Below are positions 1-6,037 of a stretch of DNA of 6,566 bases, in pieces (positions within the stretch are counted from its first letter, which is position 1; every line of letters starts with the position of its first letter). The stretch covers positions 4,818 to 11,383 of the forward strand of contig NVVU01000007.1 of assembly GCA_002733485.1 (NCBI GenBank), given 5' to 3'. The stretch is from Robiginitomaculum sp. (GTDB lineage Bacteria; Pseudomonadota; Alphaproteobacteria; Caulobacterales; Maricaulaceae). The position numbers and the translations under genes were made by a program. Below the pieces are notes generated by a model. It ran no database searches and was not told the origin of the DNA. It worked only from the letters and a program-made list of their open reading frames with translations.

Positions 1-1098
1 GGTGTCTTCCATATGGGCGATAATTTCCATAGCCCGTATTTTGGGAGCACCGGTTATGGATCCAGCCGGAAAGCAGGCGGCCAGAATATCGATCACGGTT
101 TTTCCGTGATCCAGCTGTCCTTCAACGGTTGAGACAAGATGGTGAACATTGGCAAAAGATTGCAAGGCACAGTGTTTAGAGACCTTCACCGATCCGGCTT
201 TGCAAACGCGCGATAAGTCATTGCGCATTAAATCCACAATCATCAAATTCTCTGAACGATCCTTGGGGCTGTCCAACAGCGCTTTCGCCAGTGCCTGATC
301 CGCGTTGGGGTCCTTAGCCCTGGCCCGAGTTCCTTTGATGGGTGACGTTTGAACCACGCCCAGCTCATCCAGCGCAAAAAACTGTTCGGGTGAATTAGAT
401 ATCAACACCTGTTTGGGGTTACGGCGAAAATAGGCGCTATAGGGGGCGGGGCTTTGGGCGCACAGGCGGCGATAAAATGAATACGCATCGTAATTATCGC
501 CAAGGTCAATGTGAAACCCCTGGCTGATATTGGCCTGAAAAATATCGCCCGCATGAATGAGCGCGATTACCTTTTCCACCTGTTCCATGCATTGGGTGCG
601 GCTCAGTTGAAAGTTTATAATGTTTTTTTTTCCGACCTTAAGGGGAGGCAGGGAGGCCTCCCCCAATCGTTCTGCAAACTGGTTGGCGCGGGGATTATCC
701 GGGCCGACAACCCAGAGCGATCGGGTGTGATGGTCAAATAGAGCGGCGCAAGGGTAGTTTCCAAAAGCCAGATCTGGCCAGTGGCCGTCCGCATGTCGTG
801 GTACCCGGTCCAGCGCCGCACCCAGCTCGTAACTGGCAAGGCCAGCATAGCCGCCAACAAAGGGTAAAGGCGGGGCATCTTCAATGGGTTGCAAAGGCGG
901 TAAGGCACTTAGTGCATCCGGGCCGCTGCGCTCGTATACCGCGTCCGGGCGTGCCAGAATTATGGACCATCGCCCGTTTTCTTCGTGATCATATCCCGGC
1001 CCCAGCAAAAGGGCATAAGGCTCTGTGCTTAGGGGCGCGAAGGCCAATAAAGGCTCGCGCCAGGGCAGGGTAATGCAAACGCAGGCGCGCCTCTTCAC
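1..1098 (-). CDS. pabB: Aminodeoxychorismate synthase component I (PabB), C-terminus cut by window edge
   Basis: The reading frame is open on the minus strand from the stop at 1132-1134 to the window edge. The only sensible start is GTG at 1098-1096, giving 366 visible residues. With a glutamine amidotransferase (PabA), the enzyme converts chorismate and glutamine-derived ammonia to 4-amino-4-deoxychorismate, the cytoplasmic precursor of p-aminobenzoate and folate. The N-terminal domain has the GGYAGLASYELG stretch from about residue 82. The chorismate-binding domain shows GDIFQANISQ (184-193), SPEQF, PIKGT (253-257), KDRSENLMIVDLMRNDLSRV (279-298) and FPAGSITGAPKIRAMEII (343-360). The lysine in PIKGT (K255) is the residue that marks PabB; anthranilate synthase TrpE has alanine there, so TrpE is unlikely. 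The start overlaps the stop of the phosphatase gene as GTGA and has no clear Shine-Dalgarno, suggesting reinitiation. Roughly 90 or more residues are missing if it is a plain PabB; a fused PabC lyase domain beyond the edge cannot be excluded. A run of nine A lies at codons 156-159. Confidence 0.93.
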   Translation of the reverse strand, partial: MKRRACVCITLPWREPLLAFAPLSTEPYALLLGPGYDHEENGRWSIILARPDAVYERSGPDALSALPPLQPIEDAPPLPFVGGYAGLASYELGAALDRVPRHADGHWPDLAFGNYPCAALFDHHTRSLWVVGPDNPRANQFAERLGEASLPPLKVGKKNIINFQLSRTQCMEQVEKVIALIHAGDIFQANISQGFHIDLGDNYDAYSFYRRLCAQSPAPYSAYFRRNPKQVLISNSPEQFFALDELGVVQTSPIKGTRARAKDPNADQALAKALLDSPKDRSENLMIVDLMRNDLSRVCKAGSVKVSKHCALQSFANVHHLVSTVEGQLDHGKTVIDILAACFPAGSITGAPKIRAMEIIAHMEDT

Positions 1099-1865
1099 TG
1101 GACCAGAAGAGTGTCGCGCAGGGCCTGCCGGTCAGCGTCTGTCACCCCCAGCGCGCGTTCAAAGTATGCATCCAATGGACCGATGACCTCAAAGGCGGCG
1201 TGCAGAAAATCTGCTTCCACGCCCAGCATGGGACGCAGGGCTTCGGGTTCTACATCTTGTTGTGTTTGCTCGGAAATACGCTTGGCGATAGAGGGCAATA
1301 ACGCATCAATATCCACCGCCGTATTAGTCAGCAAATAATCTTCAAATGCCTGATCGGGCGTCACCCCCACGGCCAGCAGGATCAAAGCGGCTAAAATGCC
1401 GGTGCGATCTTTACCGGCGGCGCAATGGATCAATACCGGCTCGTCATGAGTTAATTGCTTGAAAACCTGCGCAAAAATGTGTTGGTGGTGTGGCTCCATG
1501 GGAATACGCTGATAGGCGCTGACCATATAGTCCTGCACCGATTTTACGCTGAGATTGCCTTCGCGCAAAAACGCTAAATGTGGCGCTTCGTCATGACCGC
1601 CATGGGCAGTTTCAAACATATTTACCGGTGCCGGGTCTGGTAGAATGTTTGGCTCTCGGGTGCGTTCGCTGGGTTGGCGAAGATCGGCCAGAGTTGTTAA
1701 CCCCAGAGCATTGATCTTTGCCTGATCCGCATCGGTGGCCCGTGACAAATGCCCGGAGCGGAACAACAAACCGGTTTTGACGCTTCGGCCATCCGGGGTC
1801 GTCCAGCCGCCAAAGTCCCGAAAGTTGTGGACGCCTTCCAGCGCCATAAATCGTGGATTGCTCAT
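1095..1865 (-). CDS. Tyrosine/lipid-type protein phosphatase, Y_phosphatase3-like (HCxxGKDRTG)
   Basis: This 256-residue protein belongs to the cysteine-based phosphatases. The P-loop is HCAAGKDRTG at residues 147-156, with nucleophile C148 and phosphate-binding R154. An N-terminal GVHNFRDFGG (11-20) and a following FRSGHL (35-40) are characteristic of the bacterial Y_phosphatase3 family that includes mycobacterial PtpB. The lysine and aspartate in the loop (K152, D153) are shared with members that also act on phosphoserine/threonine and phosphoinositides, so the substrate here may be protein or lipid. No signal peptide or membrane segment is seen, so it is probably cytoplasmic unless exported by an unseen route. 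The ATG at 1865 overlaps the amn stop (ATGA), and its own stop overlaps the pabB GTG start. It therefore sits in the middle of a tightly coupled operon with two metabolic enzymes. Family assignment is firm; the biological role is unknown. Confidence 0.9.
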   Translation of the reverse strand: MSNPRFMALEGVHNFRDFGGWTTPDGRSVKTGLLFRSGHLSRATDADQAKINALGLTTLADLRQPSERTREPNILPDPAPVNMFETAHGGHDEAPHLAFLREGNLSVKSVQDYMVSAYQRIPMEPHHQHIFAQVFKQLTHDEPVLIHCAAGKDRTGILAALILLAVGVTPDQAFEDYLLTNTAVDIDALLPSIAKRISEQTQQDVEPEALRPMLGVEADFLHAAFEVIGPLDAYFERALGVTDADRQALRDTLLVQ

Positions 1866-3331
1866 CGAAAGGGTGGCTCGTTAAAGGCGCGCAATTTGCG
1901 GCTGTGCAAAGCATTGGTAACGTCATTTCTTAAAATGTTGATGGTTTCCAGACCGATGCGTAAATGCTCGTTGATTGAACGCTCATAGAAGATATTGGCC
2001 GCGCCCGGAAGCTTGATCTCGCCGTGCAAGGGCTTGTCGGAAACACACAACAAGGTGCCATAGGGCACGCGCAATCGAAAACCGTTGGCGGCAATGGTGG
2101 CCGATTCCATATCAACGGCGATGGCGCGGGATTTATTGAATAAACGTGCTTCGGCGCTGTATCTTAGTTCCCAGTTCCGGTCATCCTTGGTTACCACCGT
2201 GCCGGTACGCAGGCGCGATTTGATCTTCTCCGGTCCTTCGCCCGAAACCCGCCCTACGGCCACTTGCAAGGCGGTTTGAATTTCTGCCAGCGGCGGCACA
2301 GGTATTTCCAGCGGCAGGCAGTCATCCAACACATGATCATCGCGCAAATACGCATGCGCCAGCACGTAATCTCCAAGCCGCTGAGATTGGCGCAGACCGC
2401 CGCAATGGCCAATCATCAACCAGCATTGCGGGCGCAGTACCGCCAAATGATCCGTGGCGGTTTTGGCGTTTGATGGCCCAACGCCAATATTGACCAGGGT
2501 TACGCCGCGCCCACCTGGTGCCTTCACGTGGTAGGCTGGCATCTGGTATTTGCGCCACGGTGCCTCGTTAATGCGTTGCACCGCATCGGGGGTATTCTGA
2601 TCAATGCTGACAAACCCGGCTGCCGAAAAGGAGGTGTACTCGCTGTCACTCTTTTGCACTTCACCCACCGCCCATTTGACGAACTCATCCACATAACGGT
2701 GGTAATTGGTAAAGAGGATGAACTGCTGAAAGTCCTCATATGGCGTGCCGGTATAATGGCGCAGCCGAAACAGGGAATAATCCGTGCGTGGCGCATCAAA
2801 CAAGGATAATGGCAGGGTCAGCCCGTCGGGTACCATCTCCCCGTCGGCCAGTTCATCGCCCACCGAAACCAGATCCGCATAGGGGAATACCCCCGCCAGT
2901 TCGCTGGGCGAGGCTTTGCCCATATCCAGATCAGCAGCGCCATCAAGAACATAGGAATACGGGATTTCCTGATCCGAGGGGCCGATGCGGGTTTCCACAT
3001 CATAGTCGGTAAACAATAGCTCCAGTTGTTCGATCAGATAGCCGCGAAAAAGCTCCGGGTTGGTGATGGTGGTGGCGTATGTACCGGCGGTTGAAAACTT
3101 GCCGTAACTGCGTGAAATATGCGGCGGTGGTCCGTCGGGGTTATAAATAACCTTTAGTTCCGGATAGGAAAATACGCCCTGGGTGCGCGCGGCTTTATCG
3201 GGCGTTTTCCCGTGTTCAAGATAGGCTTTCAGGGCAGTCTGCAACCGCTCAACCGACGCCGTATAATGCGTTGACAGCGTATCAACGCATTGTGCGGCGC
3301 GCTTTGCAGCCTCAGTCGATGACATGCCCAT
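1862..3331 (-). CDS. amn: AMP nucleosidase
   Basis: This 489-residue protein is close in length to E. coli Amn (484). It hydrolyses AMP to adenine and ribose 5-phosphate in the cytoplasm and helps set adenylate levels. The N-terminal AMP-nucleosidase domain covers roughly residues 15-175. The C-terminal nucleoside-phosphorylase-like domain (about 275-460) shows NIGVGPSNAKTATDHL (281-296), MIGHCGGLR (306-314), AVDMESATIAA (405-415) and CVSDKPLHGE (429-438). D432 in SDKPLHGE matches the catalytic aspartate known in E. coli Amn (Asp428). ATG at 3331 is used because it lies 6 bases after the stop of the upstream small gene, with a weak GAG 5-7 bases before it; a second in-frame ATG two codons later is also possible. 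The stop overlaps the phosphatase start by 4 bases. No frameshift or missing key residue was noticed. The gene is second in an apparent four-gene operon. Confidence 0.95.
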   Translation of the reverse strand: MGMSSTEAAKRAAQCVDTLSTHYTASVERLQTALKAYLEHGKTPDKAARTQGVFSYPELKVIYNPDGPPPHISRSYGKFSTAGTYATTITNPELFRGYLIEQLELLFTDYDVETRIGPSDQEIPYSYVLDGAADLDMGKASPSELAGVFPYADLVSVGDELADGEMVPDGLTLPLSLFDAPRTDYSLFRLRHYTGTPYEDFQQFILFTNYHRYVDEFVKWAVGEVQKSDSEYTSFSAAGFVSIDQNTPDAVQRINEAPWRKYQMPAYHVKAPGGRGVTLVNIGVGPSNAKTATDHLAVLRPQCWLMIGHCGGLRQSQRLGDYVLAHAYLRDDHVLDDCLPLEIPVPPLAEIQTALQVAVGRVSGEGPEKIKSRLRTGTVVTKDDRNWELRYSAEARLFNKSRAIAVDMESATIAANGFRLRVPYGTLLCVSDKPLHGEIKLPGAANIFYERSINEHLRIGLETINILRNDVTNALHSRKLRAFNEPPFR

Positions 3332-3337
3332 TTTCGC

Positions 3338-3553
3338 TCAATCTTCTTTTTTAACAAAAGTAACGGCGAAATATGGTTTGCCTTCAAACAAATCCTTTGG
3401 CGGTTCCATGCCATCGATAATTTGAAAAACATGAGGCTGGATACGGCCTTCCATGCGGTATCCTCTGGCGGCCATTTTAGAGCGGTGAAACTCCATGGCG
3501 GCTTCGGAAAAGCTTTTGGCCAAAATAGTTACGCGATCTGGCGTATCAGACAT
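3338..3553 (-). CDS. Small conserved-looking hypothetical protein (71 aa), first gene of amn operon
   Basis: I do not recognise this 71-residue protein. It begins at ATG 3553 behind a strong GAGGAG ribosome binding site six bases upstream and ends six bases before amn, so it is very likely real and co-translated with amn. It is soluble, with no signal peptide or membrane segment. The pattern suggests a strand (VTILAKSF), a helix (SEAAMEFHRSKMAARG), a strand (YRMEGRIQ), a middle loop (residues ~41-59 with IIDGMEPPKDLFEG) and a final strand (YFAVTFVKKED). This is reminiscent of small alpha/beta folds such as DUF4177, where a helix ends in a GY/GW turn before a strand and the protein ends in a strand plus basic residues. 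That resemblance is by eye and not a family call. Its position suggests a role linked to AMP nucleosidase, for example as a regulator or partner, but nothing in the sequence proves it. Confidence 0.82.
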   Translation of the reverse strand: MSDTPDRVTILAKSFSEAAMEFHRSKMAARGYRMEGRIQPHVFQIIDGMEPPKDLFEGKPYFAVTFVKKED

Positions 3554-3559
3554 CGATAT

Positions 3560-3565
3560 CTCCTC
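3560..3565 (-). promoter_or_regulatory. Ribosome binding site for the 71-aa gene (GAGGAG)
   Basis: GAGGAG on the minus strand lies six bases before ATG 3553. It is the strongest Shine-Dalgarno in the left block. The three genes downstream (amn, phosphatase, pabB) have weak or no such sites, so ribosomes entering here may supply much of the operon by coupling. Confidence 0.8.
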
Positions 3566-3654
3566 ATTAGCCCGGTCATGTGTCAGGGGGCGTCCTGCCT
3601 CTGTCTAACGCGGAACGTCTGCGCCGTGAAGGGTGCTGGGTGAGAAAGAGGCGC

Positions 3655-3677
3655 AAATAAAGAGGCCGGATCGGCTC
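3655..3677 (-). terminator. Possible weak intrinsic terminator after the hybrid kinase gene
   Basis: Reading the minus strand from the kinase stop codon, GAGCCG-ATC-CGGCCTC can fold into a six-pair stem with one bulged base and a three-base loop. TTTATTT follows directly. The hairpin overlaps the stop codon. The stem is short and the T tract is interrupted by an A, so termination could be partial and the kinase transcript might read into the 71-aa gene and amn. If it works, the downstream operon needs its own promoter in 3566-3654. Confidence 0.4.
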
Positions 3678-5259
3678 AGGCGACGTGCTGTTTGTGTTCC
3701 TTGTGCCGGGCGCGTGAAACACTGGCGGCACGGGCAATCGCTGTATAAAGCGCACGCGGATCAATAGGCTTGGATATGTAATCATACATCCCGGCGGCCA
3801 GACAGGTTTCGCGATCGCCCAGCATGGCATTGGCGGTCATGGCGATAATCGGCGTGTCGGCGTTGCGGCTGGTCCCGGCACGCAGCTCTCGGGTCGCGGT
3901 CAGGCCGTCCATAACCGGCATTTGTATGTCCATTAATATGACATCAAATTGCGAGATAGCGGCTAGTTCGAGGGCCTCTTCGCCATGACCAGCCCAGGTG
4001 ATCTCTCCGCCTACGGGGCGTAAAAATGAGGCCAGTACCCTTTGGTTTATGGGGTTGTCTTCAACGGCCAGAATGCGAACGCCTTTTTTCAATTCTTTTT
4101 TCTGTGTACTATTCTCAGTTTTGGCAAGGGTTTGCATCTGTGCGCTCCGGGTGTTCAGCACCAGCGTGAAAATGGTGCCCACATCCGGTGTTGAACGCAC
4201 GGTAATATCGCCCTTCATCAAATGGGCCAGCTGGCGTGAGATTGCCAAGCCCAGCCCGGTTCCCCCAAAACGGCGTGTGATCGAACCATCGGCCTGCTCG
4301 AAGGTTGAAAATAACCGCCCTTGCTCCTCTTCCGACATGCCAATACCAGTGTCTCGAACTTCAAAAGTAATACTGGTTTCAGCTCCAGAACCGGGTTTCG
4401 CCGATACATGAATGGCCACTTCGCCCTTTTGCGTAAACTTGGCGGCGTTGGATAGCAGGTTGAACAAGACCTGTCGGATGCGAACCGGATCGCCTTTGAT
4501 GGCTGATGGTACGTTATCATCTATATTTACTGTAAAATTCAGGCCTTTGTCTTCAATGTTTGGACGCCAGAGTCGTTCCAGCTTGCGCAGGGCATGACGA
4601 ATATCAACATCAATGTTTTCTACCTGCAGCTTTCCGGCCTCAATTTTGCTCAAATCCAGAATATCATTCAGAACCGACATCAACACGTCACCGGCATCAA
4701 GCAGCGTTTTGACGTTTTCACTCTGTTCATGATCCAGATCGGATTTTACCAAAAGCCCCGCCATGCCCAAAACCGCGTTCATGGGGGTGCGTAATTCATG
4801 GCTCATCATGGCCAGAAATTCGGACTTGGCCTGATTGGCTTTTTCGGCTTGCTTTCGTGCTTCTTCTGCATTGCGCTGAACGCTTCTGTTCAGGGTAACA
4901 TCGCTTATCGAGATCATCATGCCGCCATCCCCAACGGGGCCAAATCTGGCTTCAAATATTTTTTCTGATGACCGTTGAAACTCCAGCATGCCTTTCCTGT
5001 ATTGACGCACCAGCTGGGTTTTTTGCTCAATTATGTCCGGCGTATTGCCAGGGAAAATATATTTGGAAAAATCAGCAAACGACATGCCAAGCACGTTAGT
5101 GTCTGGATTGATTTCCAGAAATTCTATGGCCTGGGTATTGGTTCTGGTAACCTTACCGGCGGAATCAAATATAATGATGCCCTGCAGGATGTTATCAAGA
5201 ACGGCGTGCAAATAGGCACTGTGTGTATCGTTCTCTGACGGGTTGAATTGCTCGTTCAC
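3676..5259 (-). CDS. Soluble hybrid sensor histidine kinase (PAS-HisKA-HATPase-REC)
   Basis: This 527-residue hybrid two-component kinase has a PAS-type domain at about 14-125, opening with LDNILQGIIIFDSAGKV. A charged coiled-coil linker (about 126-150) follows. The HisKA box MSHELRTPMNAVLGM carries the phospho-accepting H154. In the ATPase domain the N box has N271 (NLLSNAAKF), the G1 box DTGIGM is at 303-308 and the G2 box GGTGLGLAIS at 332-341. A linker with two lysine pairs (about 378-393) leads to a receiver domain with acidic pair E400/D401, phospho-acceptor D444 (LMDIQMPVMDG), T475 and K497 (SKP). All catalytic residues look intact. No membrane segment or signal peptide is present, so it should sense a cytoplasmic cue through PAS. 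No HPt or output domain is visible, so phosphate presumably passes to a partner encoded elsewhere. The start is GTG at 5259; no upstream in-frame ATG exists before the stop at 5320-5322. The signal is unknown. Confidence 0.93.
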   Translation of the reverse strand: MNEQFNPSENDTHSAYLHAVLDNILQGIIIFDSAGKVTRTNTQAIEFLEINPDTNVLGMSFADFSKYIFPGNTPDIIEQKTQLVRQYRKGMLEFQRSSEKIFEARFGPVGDGGMMISISDVTLNRSVQRNAEEARKQAEKANQAKSEFLAMMSHELRTPMNAVLGMAGLLVKSDLDHEQSENVKTLLDAGDVLMSVLNDILDLSKIEAGKLQVENIDVDIRHALRKLERLWRPNIEDKGLNFTVNIDDNVPSAIKGDPVRIRQVLFNLLSNAAKFTQKGEVAIHVSAKPGSGAETSITFEVRDTGIGMSEEEQGRLFSTFEQADGSITRRFGGTGLGLAISRQLAHLMKGDITVRSTPDVGTIFTLVLNTRSAQMQTLAKTENSTQKKELKKGVRILAVEDNPINQRVLASFLRPVGGEITWAGHGEEALELAAISQFDVILMDIQMPVMDGLTATRELRAGTSRNADTPIIAMTANAMLGDRETCLAAGMYDYISKPIDPRALYTAIARAASVSRARHKEHKQHVA

Positions 5260-5276
5260 AGATTTCCATCCACCAT
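5256..5276 (-). other. Possible six-codon leader ORF overlapping the kinase start
   Basis: On the minus strand an ATG at 5276 opens a six-codon frame (MVDGNL) whose TGA overlaps the kinase GTG start as GTGA, in the same 4-base arrangement as the real gene pairs here. No good ribosome binding site precedes it, and the overlap could be chance. It is recorded because the kinase uses a weak GTG start with only a modest GGA upstream, so reinitiation from such a leader is conceivable. Confidence 0.2.
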
Positions 5277-5455
5277 AATCGCCCGGTCTTTTATTGATCG
5301 GTTCATTAGCTTTGGGCCACTATGCCCTTCTTGCACTGAATAAGCGGTTAACTCTGGCCATTTGTGCAACCCTACCCTGTTTTTGCATCGTCCAGACGTT
5401 GAATGCCTGGGCAAGCTGTGGTCTATGGGGGCTCGTTTTGACGGAGCCATTTACC
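5260..5455. promoter_or_regulatory. Divergent intergenic region between the kinase gene and ubiX
   Basis: This 196-base stretch separates the minus-strand kinase from plus-strand ubiX, so it should carry both promoters. I saw no convincing -35/-10 pair on either strand; the best plus-strand candidate is TTGAAT, 17 bases, TCTATG, and it is weak. An inverted repeat GGCTC (5430-5434) / GAGCC (5444-5448) covers the ubiX ribosome binding site. The plus strand is open in the ubiX frame from a TTG at 5294, but this looks like non-coding readthrough. Confidence 0.6.
5443..5446 (+). promoter_or_regulatory. Ribosome binding site deciding the ubiX start (GGAG)
   Basis: GGAG ends nine bases before ATG 5456 and picks this codon over the in-frame TTG at 5294. 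The UbiX family also normally starts with exactly this kind of N-terminus, a short strand running into GASG. The site lies within the right arm of a small inverted repeat (5430-5448) that could partly hide it. Confidence 0.65.
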
Positions 5456-6037
5456 ATGCGCATCATTGTCGGCATTGCCGGGGCCAGCGGCGTTATTTAC
5501 GGCATCAGATTGCTGGAATACCTGAAAGCCATGCCGGATGTACAAACGCATCTGGTGCTGACCAAAACCGCCAGGATGAATATTCCGATCGAAACCGACT
5601 GGATCGTCAAAAATGTAGAAGCCCTGGCCGATAAAACCTATCATAACAATGATCTGGGGGCGGCCATCGCCAGTGGCTCGTATAAAACCGATGGTATGAT
5701 TGTGGCCGCCTGCGCCATGAAAACCCTATCTGCCATTGCCAATTCCTATGCCGATGACCTTCTTGTACGCGCCGCCGATGTGGTGCTCAAGGAACGGCGC
5801 ACGCTGGTGTTGATGCCCCGCGAAACACCGCTGCATGCGGGTCATTGCGAGCTGCTGAGCAAGGTTTGTGCGCTCGGGGCCATCGTCGCCCCGCCTATGC
5901 CGGCCATGTATATCCGCCCGCAAAGTGTGGATGATCTGGTGGATCATGCGGTGGGGCGGATTTTAGACCAGTTTGGCCTGGAGGCACCGGATATGCAGCG
6001 TTGGGATGGTATTGCCAGTGCCCGCAACCGCCTATGA
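5456..6037 (+). CDS. ubiX: Flavin prenyltransferase UbiX
   Basis: This 193-residue protein has the usual UbiX length. UbiX joins a dimethylallyl group from dimethylallyl phosphate to FMN, making the prenyl-FMN cofactor that UbiD-type decarboxylases need, notably in ubiquinone synthesis. The N-terminus MRIIVGIAGASGVIYG contains the GASG flavin-phosphate loop (residues 9-12). Further family signatures are SGSYKTDGMIVAACAMKTL (73-91), LLVRAADVVLKERRTLVL (102-119), PRETPLH (121-127) and the C-terminal APPMPAMYIRP (145-155), whose tyrosine fits the conserved active-site position. A hydrophobic 54-residue upstream extension is open in frame from TTG 5294 but is not typical of the family and lacks support. 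The stop overlaps the rfbC start by 4 bases. No ubiD is in the window, so its partner decarboxylase is encoded elsewhere. Confidence 0.95.
   Translation: MRIIVGIAGASGVIYGIRLLEYLKAMPDVQTHLVLTKTARMNIPIETDWIVKNVEALADKTYHNNDLGAAIASGSYKTDGMIVAACAMKTLSAIANSYADDLLVRAADVVLKERRTLVLMPRETPLHAGHCELLSKVCALGAIVAPPMPAMYIRPQSVDDLVDHAVGRILDQFGLEAPDMQRWDGIASARNRL

Noticed and set aside
798..1073. 91-codon plus-strand frame opposite pabB
   Set aside because: It is rich in Arg, Pro and Ala, lies antisense to conserved pabB sequence and has no ribosome binding site, so it is a shadow.
1..1098. Anthranilate synthase component I (TrpE) as identity of the left-edge gene
   Set aside because: The active-site motif is PIKGT with lysine, which marks PabB; TrpE carries PIAGT. 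There is also no trp gene nearby.
3602..3630. Minus-strand promoter TTCACG, 17 bases, TAGACA for the amn operon
   Set aside because: The match to -35 and especially -10 consensus is too weak to call. A promoter is probably somewhere in 3566-3654 but cannot be placed.
4081..4110. Two A6G runs in the kinase linker as frameshift sites
   Set aside because: Codons read AAA AAA G in the zero frame, so the slippery heptamer A AAA AAG is out of phase. They simply encode the lysine pairs of a flexible linker.
3998..4411. 137-codon plus-strand frame inside the hybrid kinase gene
   Set aside because: It is antisense to the well-conserved ATPase and linker regions, has no recognisable domain, and fits a shadow frame.
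5294..5455. In-frame N-terminal extension of ubiX from a TTG, giving a hydrophobic 54-residue leader
   Set aside because: UbiX proteins start right before the GASG strand, a GGAG site precedes ATG 5456, and the TTG has no ribosome binding site. The hydrophobicity looks incidental.
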